A stretch of DNA of 64,000 nt, from positions 48,989,137-49,053,136 of the forward strand of contig CAMTDV010000017.1 of assembly GCA_947069175.1 (NCBI GenBank). Reading direction: 5' to 3'. The position numbers and the translations under genes were made by a program. The notes under the pieces were generated by a model. That model saw nothing but the letters and a program-made list of their open reading frames with translations. It did no database searches and was not told the origin of the DNA. Within the stretch, counting starts at the first letter, position 1, and each line of letters begins with the position of its first letter. Below, one piece after another: positions 1 through 10,148 of the stretch. The stretch is from Scalesia atractyloides (Eukaryota > Streptophyta > Magnoliopsida > Asterales > Asteraceae).

Positions 1-1503
1 ATTTTGCCACTTCTCTTCTGCTTTGGACACATAATGGGACACTAATCCATGCCTAAACACCTTGCCCAACACTTGTCATGATTTGGTGATCTTTGGATCA
101 TTATAAATACCAAACTCATGTCCATTCTTGAACTATTTAATCACCTTCATATTCAAATTAGCTATAGATCAGAATTGCAACCACCTTGGAGCTTTCTCTG
201 GTGATCTTTGATCAATCCTTTGTGTTTGTAAGTGTTCCTTCATGTCTTGTTCAATTATTATAGCTTACATGAACTAAAAATCAAACAGTTTGAGTTTTGT
301 TTGACTTTTAGTTTTGATCATGAATTGATCAAGATATAGCTCAATTGAAACTTACAATATGATGGTAATCAAGGCGGTTATGATCCCTAAAAATCATGCC
401 TACTGATTCTCACCATTTCTTGTTATTTTGACAAGTCAAAGTTTCAGTCAAAATGCAATTTTTGCGCATTTTGCAACGGATCTGTTTTTCGGGTATCAAA
501 ACAGGCTGTTTTGATGCCAAAATATTTTTATAAACTTATTTAGACATGTCGCAACATATCAAATTATTCGCCTTTGTTAAAATGCCTATTTAGAATCAAA
601 AAGCCTAGCGGTTTGACCACCGCTTTGACTTTCAAATCTGACCCATTTGGTCAACTTTAGGATCCGACCAAAACCATTATCATGACCATAATATCATAGG
701 GAATAACTCTCTGAGGTTATACCTTATGGTCATACCATTTGGATAGTCAAATGATAAGTCGACTATGTATTCTTTAAAATGCCGAAAATGCGCTTTTTAC
801 ACATAAATTAGTTTTAAACATATACGAACTTATTTTGACATCTAAACTGATTTCACAACTTAAATAAACTGATTTTGACATATTAGACTTGTTATAGGAC
901 ATATTTTACCATCTGAACCCTAGTTACGTTTATGACCCGTTAAAGTGGCGTAAACCACTATAGCGGGCCGTATCAAGCCAAAACCTTTTGAAATAATTCC
1001 AAATCAGAATGTTAGGTAATATGAACCACATTATACAAGATCCAACTCTTGTTGGTTTATACCCTTCATTCTATCTGATTTCTCATTTTCAAGTTTCGAC
1101 ACTAACATTATATTTATCCGATACACTAGGAACCACTTCAACACTTGAACTCTTGATCCTTTGAGCTTTGTTATATCATTTGAACAAGATCTATACGCTA
1201 TCCCAGGCGAGTACATTGCTACCCTCTTTTATGTTTTCCAAATGCTTTTTGGGTGATTCATACGTGTAATCAATTTTTCTTAAATGTATGGCATGTATAT
1301 GTTTACTAAGTGCTTTTTGTGTGTTATTTCCGATTATGCAACATGACGATTGATGGTACGATATTTAAAGAGGTCTTTTAGGGCCTATATCTTTGTAAAA
1401 TCTTTCTATCTTCATAGTTAGATTCTCAAAGGATGTCTGAAGTACGCTCTTAAATCTTTCTATCTTTATAGTAAGATTTCTAAGAAGTACTTTATGAGAA
1501 ACA

Positions 1504-1611
1504 ATGAACGATGAACAATGAACAATGAACAATGGACGATGAAAAATGAACGATGAACGATGAAAAATGAATGATGAACAATGAACGATGAACAATGAAC
1601 GATGAACAATT
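1504..1611. repeat. Heptanucleotide tandem repeat (ATGAACR, about 15 copies)
   Basis: About fifteen tandem copies of a 7-bp unit ATGAACA/ATGAACG with scattered substitutions lie inside LTR G. Overlapping minus-strand ORFs here are low-complexity translations of the repeat. Confidence 0.9.
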
Positions 1612-1767
1612 GGTTTATGTGTAGAATTGTTGGTGATTTAGATAACAAAACTAGAGTAATATAATAAGAACATGGTGGATACGCCGCTGGTACTTCCTAT
1701 ATATAAGTGTGCTTATTGTATTACCTTTCGTAGCCTTATCCAAATCACCATTAGGATTATGATTTTA

Positions 1768-2075
1768 TGATACAAGTTGACAAGACAATGTGACAAGGCT
1801 TATTTCCTATTACATCTACCTATCTTTATAGTTAGATATGTGTGGAATGTTTAAGGTACTAATTGGTAGTCCTTGATTGGATTCTGTGTACTTTAATGCG
1901 TATATGTGATACAAATTGACAAGACAATGTGACAAGGCTTATTTCCTATTACGTCTACCTATCTTTATAGTTAGATATGTGTGGAATGTTTAAGGTACTA
2001 ATTGGTAGTCCTTGATTGGATTCTCCGTACTAATGCGTATATGTGATACAAGTTGACAAGACAAGTGACGATTAT
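1768..2075. repeat. Tandem duplication, ~138-bp unit, inside LTR G
   Basis: A unit starting TGATACAAGTTGACAAGAC begins at 1,768, recurs at about 1,907 and begins a third partial copy at 2,044. A larger duplication surrounds it: the block with GGATACGCCGCTGGTACTTC near 1,677 recurs near 2,138, about 463 bp later. This is local expansion within the LTR, with no coding content. Confidence 0.85.
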
Positions 2076-2924
2076 GTGTTTATGTGGTTAGTTGTGATTA
2101 GGATAACGAAACAAGTGTAATACCATAAGAACATGGTGGATACGCCGCTGGTACTTCCTATATATAAGTGTTCTTATTGCATTACTCTTGTAGCGTTATT
2201 CGAGTCACTTTAGGATTTTGTGTACGACTGATTTCAATGTTCGATATCCAAATCCTTAAAGAATCCTTTCATGATTTGTATGATAGATTCTTAGAAGGAT
2301 ATTTAGTATTATATTAAATTATTGATTGATTTCAATTAATACTCACACGAGTTATGACTAATTACAGTATAGTTTTCGAAATTCTTGATTGGATTTTAAT
2401 AACATACTTACAAGTTTATGGACGATTTTAATATGGTCACAAAGAACAAAGTACAATTTTTCGAAGGCATGAAATTATTTAGTAATGATCGTAATGCCAT
2501 ATACAAAACTCTTTTGTCACAAGTTTCGTAATCAAGTTAATATATTGCAAAGCTAACTTTTCGCCATTCCTTGGCTAAAACGAGTCGATTTACAATTGGC
2601 AATTCTCGTAGTTGTCAAAGAATTGCAATACAAAACCTTTTGCCATTTATTTGGCCAACAAAACTATGTGCTCGCCAACATTGTTTGTTGATGTCTCTTT
2701 TTCACATATGTTTCAGGTTGACGATTATTCAAGCATGCTACACATAGGAATGCATTCGGGCTTTAGACTTCTTTAAACAGAATACAATTACATGTATTCT
2801 TTGTATTGTAAAACAATGTAATAATAATGAAACAATTTAGTACCAGTTGTAGCTGAGCAATTTGTAACGTGACTCCCTGATATTTCCGCCGTGTCTTGTT
2901 GTATTACGCGATTGGGGTGTTACA

Positions 2925-3240
2925 AAACAGAGCAAACAGGGCCTCAAGATGTTGATAGTTCTGAAGCGAATAATTGCTATGCCTGTTGCTGCTGTTCATG
3001 AGAAACCTCTGATGATAATGTTGGAACCAAGTATTGAGGAAGGGGAGTTTGTGCATGATTACACCAAAGAAGAATTGGTCAGAATGTTTGAAGTTGATGC
3101 TGATTCATTCGAATTCAATTTTGAAGAAGAATTGGTGAACATAAAGATGTTCAAACCAAAAGAATATGTATACATACGTGTTGCTGAAGCTGATGATTAT
3201 GACCGTGTGATATTTGAAGATTCTGATGATGATGAAACGG
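2925..3240 (+). pseudogene. B1 ORF, N-terminal-side fragment (unrecognised retroelement protein)
   Basis: This open stretch of about 105 codons is closely similar to the acidic middle of the B2 ORF, sharing EKPLMIML, PSIEEGEF and FEVDADSFEF. It ends at the TSD of element A; the stop just after is the first bases of A's LTR. I do not recognise the protein family. The reading frame appears to have been open when A inserted, because this piece has no internal stop. Confidence 0.7.
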
Positions 3241-3663
3241 TGTAAGAACGTCCACGATTAGCACGGGATCCTAAATTTGTTATCTATTGTCCAATTAGGC
3301 GGAAACTAATGACAAGTTAACCAAATAACAAGAATTACTCATTTAAATGTTGTTTTCATTGATCTAAAATTCAATACATTCGAGAACCGGATCCGACAGA
3401 GCTTCGCCGTCTCTGTGCCAAAATCTCTCCACCTTACAAATGAAATCTCAAGGCACCTATTTATAGAGTTGGAAGTTTGCTGGTGAGGGATGAAGTTCGG
3501 GTGAACTTGACATAGTCAAGTTCGGCCGAACTTGACTTCTCATAAACTTCTCGAGTGAACTTGATCTCCAAACTACTTAAATACGCCTAGTTTCTAACAG
3601 ATTAAGCCCTATTCACTCAGACTCGATACATAATGACGTAGGCAACAGACATATGCATCAACA
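3241..3663 (-). repeat. 3' LTR of element A (full length, 423 bp)
   Basis: In the sense (minus) direction it starts TGTTGATGCATATGTC and ends CGTGGACGTTCTTACA. A TATAAATA box lies on the minus strand at about 3,463-3,470. Two palindromes of the AAGTTCGNNNGAACTT type are at 3,493 and 3,518, with a degenerate third after them. The polypurine tract AAGGGGGAGTC (minus) precedes it at 3,664-3,674. Confidence 0.88.
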
Positions 3664-5815
3664 GACTCCCCCTTGGATGTTGCCGTAGTCATTGACTTTT
3701 AAAAACTTTTGAGTCTTCCGATCTTTAGTTCTTAAATAAACTTTAACATCTTGATCTTTATATCCTCTTCCTCTTTCTTGAGCTTTGTCTTGATAAAACT
3801 TTAATCAACATGCTCCCCCTAGCTTTAAGCTTTAGTCTCAGACTCTCCTTTGCTTTGATCTTTAAACTCCACATGGTTTTGAGCTTTCTGAAATCTTTGG
3901 ACAGTGTTTTATCCAGCTCCCCCTTGCTTTAAGCTTTGCAGTATCTTCAATCTTTGTTCTATCAACTCCCCTTCAATCTTTAATTCCTGTCTAAATATCT
4001 TCTGTCATTCAAATAAACATTTCAGATTCAAAAGCCTGTCATAAAATCTCAAAGTTTGAATCTTCTTTTTAATCTTTTCAAATTTTTAGATATTTAAGTT
4101 CAAATTAATGACCTTGAATACATTTTACGTTTAAGACCTTCAACTTTCACATTTTTATCATTTGTGAAAAACCCACTTAGTTGATCAAATCCAAGTTAAT
4201 GACCTTGATTAACCAAATATATCAACTAAGTCCAAATTAATGACCTTGGTTTAAAAACCGTTATGAACAATCTGATTTTAAAGTTTCAAATTAATGAACT
4301 TTTAAACATTCATCAAATTTTCTTACCAGACTTCGAAGATCCATTCTCCATCATTGGCTCGTTGAAACTAATGTAGAAACAAAATCTTTTTGTTTTTTAG
4401 AAAATTTATGCTAAAACATACTGAAAATCTTTTTGATTTTTATCTTGAAAAGCAAGTAAAGTATTTACAGAACTTTTAACAAGTAAAGTAAACTATGTAC
4501 AAACATGTTTACAGACATATTTTTGTGAATTTGTGTCTAAGGATCATATCAGTTGTTTGAGACATCTCACCAGTACCGTTGACCTTTTTTATGACTTTAA
4601 GTTTTAAACACGTTTACCTAGATTGACGATATGTTTTTCCACTTAAACTTCACCACGTTTCTCAATTGTTCCAAGATATGTTAAGATATGATTTATGAAA
4701 ACTTGACTTAACTGTGTTTCCCACTTTTTGAATATACTCCCGAATCCAGATTTCATCTTACTGGTGAATATAGCGTAATTCATATCTGTATCTGGTTTGT
4801 GCGAGTCTTGAGAGCTCAGGTTAGTACTACTGTACAGACAAAGAGATGAAGGCTCGACTTTAAGGTGTGTTCCACTTATGGAGTCTTTATAGCATTGCAA
4901 TTGATTAGATCTTTCGATTCTTTCAATTTTGCATGCTATTTGGGGTTTTTTGCAAAAGCATTATAGAAGTTCTAAGGTATGCTTCCGTAAAATCAGAAGA
5001 ACTTGTATAATACCCCGGATATCAACTATCTATAAAGACCTCGTATCTCAGAATCAGACAACCCTTCAATCGAAATTTCGGAGTACTAAATCCATATATC
5101 CAAAATGTGTTAATCCACAAGATTAAGCAGTTGCGAAATTTAGTTTATATCTCGAAAACAATTTACTGAACGTGTAAAGCCTATCGACACATCCATAGTA
5201 ATACTTGTTTATCACTTTTAAACTTTAAAATTCTTTAGCATATTCTGATAGTCCACTGATGTACTATCATTTCCTTTTTGACACGAAATTCTTTTTGTCT
5301 TTTTCAATGTTTTTGAACATTTTGAATTTTGTAATGTTTTAGAATTTTCAACTTTTTCATATGTTTTTGATTTTTTTTAACATAACAATTTACTTACTCC
5401 CCCTAAAATCAAAAACATATTTTTGGATTTTAGTTTTTAAGAAATACTTTTCTAAAAATGTAACAAACCAATGAGGATCCCGAGAACTCGTCGTCCGATC
5501 CTTTTTTTATCTTCTGCATTATCACCTGTCAGCAGAACAAACCATTAAATTTTGATAAAATCAAATTGTAGAAACCACTTGTAAGAAATCAATTTTTAAA
5601 TGATTTTTCAATATAACAATCAGTGTTCTGTTCAACGGTGTGGATTTTCTCAAATTTTTAAAAACATTCTTTTCAATTTTTCCTTTTCAACCACTTGTAA
5701 TTTAAAAAAACCGTCAAAGAGTATGACTTTCTAGATAAGTTAAAAACTCATGGAGCTCCGCTATCCTGTATCAACTTTGATAGAGTGGATCTTGGGACTC
5801 CTACACATGAAACAA
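3664..5815 (-). other. Non-coding 3' region of element A with repeated polypurine tracts
   Basis: This 2.15-kb AT-rich stretch sits where pol would be expected. I see no ORF with retroviral motifs. On the minus strand it contains several copies of the AGGGGGAG polypurine motif besides the one next to the LTR: near 3,810, 3,918 and 5,397, with a weaker one near 3,967. Multiple polypurine tracts upstream of the 3' LTR are a described Sirevirus trait. Confidence 0.6.
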
Positions 5816-7174
5816 CTATTTGAAGAATGAAACCCAAACCTTTTTGGTTTTGGGTTTGAAAGAACAACAATCTTCAAAATCACTTTCCAAACCATCATCA
5901 TAATCAAAATCATCATCAAGCATTTCTTCCAATGACAATTTTGAAACTTTTTCGACCTTTCCCTTCTTTATCTGTTTGATTACTGACTCGTTCATTTTGA
6001 CATTTTCAGTTTTGTTAGCAACAGACTTTGGTTTTTCAGATGATGAAAGCTTTTTCTTAGCAACCCAAGATTGTAGCTTGTTTCTAGCTTTCTTTATATA
6101 GAATCTAGAATCTTTGTTTTCATTAAATCTTGAAGTTTCACCTTTTTCAAATGTTGAGTTTTCAAACTTTATACTCATTTTAGGTTTCACTTCGTCTTTT
6201 GATTCATAGTTTCCAATTGATTCTATGATAGGTTTCACAATCTCTGGTTGTTTTTGCTTTTCATCTTTTGATTCGGTTTTTCTTCGTGGAAACACAGGCT
6301 TTAAATTCAGACACTTGTGAGCAATATGACCAACATTATTGCATTTAAAGCAAGTCCGATTATCAGAAACATTTCCACTAGTGGATTTTACTCCACTTGT
6401 GGACTTGGTTTTAACCTTGTCCCGAAGTTCTTTCTCTTTCTTGAATTCATCATTCGATTTTTTACCAATCATACCTTCTTCCTGAACCGTATTCGTCCCA
6501 TACACAAACTTCATGTGTTTACCTTTGTATTCATGAAATGACGACTTCTGGTTCCTTCTCGGCTCATCTTCATTTTCCTCCAATCCCAATCCTGCTCTCC
6601 TGTTCTCAGGAAAATCACCACCAAACTTTCGATAATTGTTAGCATTCCTTTTGGGTTTTGAATAAAATCTTTTCTCGTTTTTCTCAAGATCATCTGATGA
6701 AACTTCTACAAGCTTGAAAAATTTATCAAGTTGATCCTCTTTCATGTTCCGAATCGGAAAACTATCATCGAAGTATAATCTATCAGATTCCTTAATCTTG
6801 TACATGACAACATTAGGATCATCACTTAGATCATGTTATGATGATGTATCGTCATCTTCAGATTGTGATTTCAAGTTTTTCGAACTTGATTTGGCGATTT
6901 CAGAGCTGCCTTCATCAAAATCATTTCCTAACACATTTTTAACCACATTTTTTACTACTGCTTCATTGTCATCATTTGATTTCGTAAAGTCTACGTCAAT
7001 GTTCTCAGGCAATTTATCTTTCATTTCTGATAAGAGTAAAAGATTAAATGACTTTTCAATCTCATCATCTTTCTTGCATGAGTAATTTGCAAGAAATGGT
7101 GGAGGAACACTTTCGTATTCTTTACGCTTTAATTTATCACATTTTCCTATGACTTAATCGTAGGTAAAATGTGA
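5816..7174 (-). pseudogene. Element A gag, C-terminal part with CCHC knuckle
   Basis: The main open stretch (5,816-6,805, 329 codons) has a zinc knuckle CFKCNNVGHIAHKC near residue 152 in a Lys/Glu/Ser-rich background. It ends with KKVWVSFFK; in intact copia polyproteins a similar segment lies just before the protease. Between 6,805 and 7,174 the coding sequence continues in another frame (6,836-7,024, rich in Asp and Ser) with stops between pieces. I read it as the decayed downstream part of the gag at 7,175-9,211. A separate second ORF is the alternative. Confidence 0.65.
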
Positions 7175-9211
7175 TCAATGACATAGGAGTTTATGACTTT
7201 TCAGTAATTGTCTTACCCTTTCTGTTTCTATTTTAATGTCATGAAGCTCACGCTTTATTTCGGCAATAGTATTAATGTACATGTTAATTGCTTTTTGTTT
7301 TTCAATTACTGTAGCATTTAACATTTTAACATTAGCTGAGTTCACTGTTAGCTTTTTTACATATTTATATTTGCTTGATATCTTGTCATAAGCTTCTTTC
7401 ATGGTTCTGTAATCATAACGAAAGTTTTCATTGTGTACAGTTAATTCTCTTATGACTTTGACTTTATCAAGACATGGTTCACAAGGATTTGCGCACTTTG
7501 TGCAAGGTTTTTCAACCTCCACAACTTTCACAACTTCTTTTTCAGTCATTTTTACCTCAGCTTTTACCTTTTCTGCCACTGATTTCAAAGCTTCTTGCCT
7601 TTGCATCTCAAGGTAAGCTAACTCTTCTTCGTCAGCTCTCTGCCTATAACCTTCAAGAATAGCATTCTCTAAAGCAGCATCAATATACGATGTATCAGAG
7701 TCATCCACTAACTCTGCTATCATGGCAACACCTGTTTTCTTTCCGATGTATCTGTTCCAATCGAAACCATCTTCTTCATGAGTGACAACAAGAGCTTGTT
7801 CGGTTTTCTTTGCAGATTTATCTTCAACTTCAACTTGTGTTCTCTTTGGATATGGCTTATATTGAAGAGCTTTCTTGTAGTACTCATTGTTGCTGCCGAA
7901 AGGATTTTGGTTTCCACTTGCTTCTTGATTGTTGCATTCTCGTTTGAAATGCCCTTTCTGTCTACACCTAAAGCATGTGACTTTCGACTTGTCGAAACCA
8001 AGCTTATTGCTTGAATTTCCAATATCCCTTCCAGTGAGCGCCACAAATTTTGAAACTCTTCTGATGATGGATGCAAGACTCCATTTGATATCCATCAGTT
8101 CCAATTCTTCTTCATCTACCTGATCATAATCTTCGGCAGTCATTTCCAGATTACCAATCTTTCCAGCAACAAGACTTTCATAAGATTCTAGAACAGTAGC
8201 GAGAAGTGCTATGTGTTGTTTAGCCACCTTTTCTGGAAGTACATTCTTCAAATCAACTGCTATGTTGCACTGGAAAACGTTTGAATCAGAACTTGCTTGA
8301 CTTGTCTGATTTTGGAATGAAGAGCTTGAACTAGCACTTATATACCCAACATATGGAGAACTTTGATTTGGAGAAGAATTTGTATTTGCACTAAATGCTG
8401 TTTGAATTTTCGGGCTTTGAATCGGAGTATCTGGAATACCTCCTTTATAATAAACAACGACATCTTGAACAACATTAGCATTCTTTGATTTCACAATTTT
8501 CATCAACTCCATTTCATGACCTTCCAATTTGTCGATAAAGGATGACAACTTGAAATGTCTCCAAGATGGACTATTCTTCAGAATCATAAGATATGTTGTC
8601 CATTCTCCTTCTGGAAGTTCATCGGCCAACTTCTCGATTTGCTCTTCATTAGACCTTTTGATATCATGTCTCCGCATCTGAACCATGAGGTGACAGTATC
8701 TATCGATCATCTGCTTTATTGTTTCACCTTTAATCATCGTGAAGATCTCGAACTCTTTCTTGATCAAGGCCTTTTTGCTTTTGATCATTTCATCACTTCC
8801 TTTAAATTTGTCACAAAGAGCGTGCCATAGCTCTTGTGATGTTTCATATTCTGGCAAAAGAATCAAGATATCTTCCTTAACTGATTGTTGAATCAAGGTA
8901 ATCATTTTCTTCTCAGCGACATAATTTTCTTTATCAGTTGCGGAAAACTTGTTTAGCGGAAGATCTTGATCACGCTCATCCTTTGGCCATTTGTACCCAT
9001 CCTCAACTGCAACCCAACTGTTGAATTGATTCACTTGCATCCAATTCACAAACTTTTCCTTCCACCCTTCAAACTCGTCCATACTCATAAGCTTTGGCGG
9101 TTTCGACGTAGTACCCATTTCGTTGTCGATATTCATCTGGTTCACCGCAATAGTATTAGCATTTGATGAAGAAGCCATCTGTGAAATGAACACGTTGTGG
9201 AAATCTTCCAT
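7175..9211 (-). CDS. Element A gag polyprotein (copia type), 678 aa
   Basis: This is the capsid/nucleocapsid precursor of a Ty1/copia-like element, which would package element RNA in cytoplasmic particles. The N-terminal ~260 residues resemble the UBN2/Retrotran_gag_2 region, with FEGWKEKFVNWM near residue 47 and an ELWHALCDKFKG helix near 126. A CCHC knuckle CFRCRQKGHFKREC lies near residue 415. The C-terminal ~180 residues are charged and probably coiled-coil (EEEELAYLEMQ, EKVKAEVKMTEKEV). The start ATG at 9,211 follows the leader. The ORF is intact over 678 codons, although the element has no pol, so any mobility would need enzymes supplied in trans. Confidence 0.82.
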   Translation of the reverse strand: MEDFHNVFISQMASSSNANTIAVNQMNIDNEMGTTSKPPKLMSMDEFEGWKEKFVNWMQVNQFNSWVAVEDGYKWPKDERDQDLPLNKFSATDKENYVAEKKMITLIQQSVKEDILILLPEYETSQELWHALCDKFKGSDEMIKSKKALIKKEFEIFTMIKGETIKQMIDRYCHLMVQMRRHDIKRSNEEQIEKLADELPEGEWTTYLMILKNSPSWRHFKLSSFIDKLEGHEMELMKIVKSKNANVVQDVVVYYKGGIPDTPIQSPKIQTAFSANTNSSPNQSSPYVGYISASSSSSFQNQTSQASSDSNVFQCNIAVDLKNVLPEKVAKQHIALLATVLESYESLVAGKIGNLEMTAEDYDQVDEEELELMDIKWSLASIIRRVSKFVALTGRDIGNSSNKLGFDKSKVTCFRCRQKGHFKRECNNQEASGNQNPFGSNNEYYKKALQYKPYPKRTQVEVEDKSAKKTEQALVVTHEEDGFDWNRYIGKKTGVAMIAELVDDSDTSYIDAALENAILEGYRQRADEEELAYLEMQRQEALKSVAEKVKAEVKMTEKEVVKVVEVEKPCTKCANPCEPCLDKVKVIRELTVHNENFRYDYRTMKEAYDKISSKYKYVKKLTVNSANVKMLNATVIEKQKAINMYINTIAEIKRELHDIKIETERVRQLLKSHKLLCH

Positions 9212-9260
9212 TTTGACAATCTGAAGACTTATCTGAGAATACGATCAAAAACACTCGAAA

Positions 9261-9745
9261 CTTGATTAGAAACAGACAAGTTCGGTCGAACTTGTTTAAA
9301 AATCATATTTTGATTTCACTTTTTCAGAAGTTCGGTCGAACTTAGATGAAGATTACAAGTTTTATCACCAGCACCTCAAGTTCGGTCGAACTTGATGTGA
9401 ATTCTAAGAAAAAATTCACTTCGAGCGAACTTGTAAAAAGATTTCAAGAAACAAGTAAGTTCGGTCGAACTTATGCGATCTCTCAAGAAGGTTCTCAAGT
9501 TCGGGCGAACTTGTGACAAAAATTCAATGAAATATGATCAAGTTCGGTCGAACTTGATCAAAAATATTGGAATTTATTTCAAGTTCGAAGGAACTTATCA
9601 CAAAAACCTTGAAAATCTATCAAGTTCGGTCGAACTTGATTAAAATCAATGAGATTTTACTCAAGTTCAGTCGAACTTGATGTTAAGTTTGGCTGAAACT
9701 TGTTTTCAAAACATGGTTTTTCCAATTTTTTAATATCAATTCGAT
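9261..9745. repeat. Array of ~11 palindromes (AAGTTCGGTCGAACTT) in the A leader
   Basis: Between primer site and gag lie copies starting at 9,278, 9,328, 9,378, ~9,417, 9,457, 9,497, 9,540, 9,581, 9,622 and 9,663, a degenerate one at 9,685 and a remnant near 9,735. Most are AAGTTCGGTCGAACTT, palindromic except for the two central bases. Spacing is ~50 bp for the first two steps, then 39-43 bp. Spacers are AT-rich and mutually dissimilar, so the palindrome is the conserved part. The same motif occurs in the A and B LTRs. The function is unknown: an RNA hairpin, an RNA dimer contact or a transcription-factor site are all possible. Confidence 0.9.
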
Positions 9746-9923
9746 TGAATTTGATGTCCAAACTCTTAGGGGTTTACCATAACTGTATTTTACATGACAT
9801 ATTCAATTTTTAGCTGATTTTGTCCATGGATTCATCAAATATGTGAAAATGTTAAGAAAAATGATAGAATGTAGATGAAATAGAGAGATTCTTGTCTTGA
9901 TTCCAACAAATTTAGGTATCCAG

Positions 9924-9935
9924 GCTCTGATACCA
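9924..9935 (-). promoter_or_regulatory. Primer-binding site of element A (tRNA-iMet)
   Basis: The minus strand reads TGGTATCAGAGC, complementary to the 3' end of plant initiator tRNA-Met, two bases inside the 5' LTR. It fixes the orientation of A. Confidence 0.92.
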
Positions 9936-9937
9936 CT

Positions 9938-10143
9938 TGTAAGAACGTCCACGATTAGCACGGGAACCTAAATTTGTTATCTATTGTCCAATTAGGCGGA
10001 AACTAATGACAAGTTGGAAGTTCGTTGGTGAGGGATGAACTTGATCTCCAAACTACTTAAATACGCCTAGTTTCTAACAGATTAAGCCCTATTCACTCAG
10101 ACTTGATACATAATGACGTAGGCAACAGACATATGCACCAACA
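9938..10143 (-). repeat. 5' LTR of element A, internally deleted (206 bp)
   Basis: Both ends match the 423-bp 3' LTR, but about 215 bp are missing in at least two blocks. The larger deletion removes the TATAAATA region and is flanked by AGTT microhomology in the intact copy. The smaller one removes the LTR palindromes. Because both LTRs are copied from one template at integration, the loss should post-date insertion and would disable this copy's own promoter. Confidence 0.85.
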
Positions 10144-10148
10144 AACGG

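Larger units (their letters stand above)
1..2924 (+). repeat. Ty3/gypsy-type LTR 'G', left-truncated by the window edge
   Basis: A long terminal repeat ends here with GGGGTGTTACA. It is homologous over its visible length to the complete solo LTR at 33,895-36,824: both share the block around 660-760 with its GGGAATAACYCTCTGAGG stretch and the closing GTATTACGCGAT. A TATAAATA box at 102-109 on the + strand gives the sense strand. No primer-binding site follows 2,924, so this is a 3' LTR or a solo LTR; any coding interior lies left of the window. It interrupts element B1, whose ORF resumes at 2,925 (candidate TSD AAACA at 2,925-2,929, partner copy not visible). Small ORFs inside it look like chance. 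Confidence 0.8.
3241..10143 (-). mobile_element. Copia-like LTR retrotransposon 'A', gag-only, minus strand
   Basis: A 6,903-bp element flanked by the perfect 5-bp TSD AACGG (3,236-3,240 and 10,144-10,148). On the minus strand the order is 5' LTR (9,938-10,143), initiator Met-tRNA primer site, ~700-bp leader with palindromes, long gag, 2.1 kb of non-coding DNA, polypurine tract and 3' LTR (3,241-3,663). No protease, integrase or RT/RNase H motifs are found. This layout matches TR-GAG elements (terminal-repeat retrotransposons that keep only gag). The long gag, several polypurine runs and TGTTG LTR start suggest the Sirevirus branch of Ty1/copia, which is inference. Confidence 0.88.

Noticed and set aside
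9261..9700. CRISPR-like array: ~16-bp repeats with ~25-bp unique spacers
   Set aside because: The sequence is plant nuclear DNA inside a retrotransposon leader. Repeats are short, palindromic and diverged, there are no cas genes, and the same motif occurs in LTRs.
9261..9700. Palindromes as heat-shock elements
   Set aside because: Heat-shock elements need GAA and TTC triplets at 2-bp spacing. Here TTC and GAA are four bases apart (TTC-GGTC-GAA).
3241..10143. Complete autonomous copia element
   Set aside because: No integrase or RT motif in any frame between gag and the 3' LTR.
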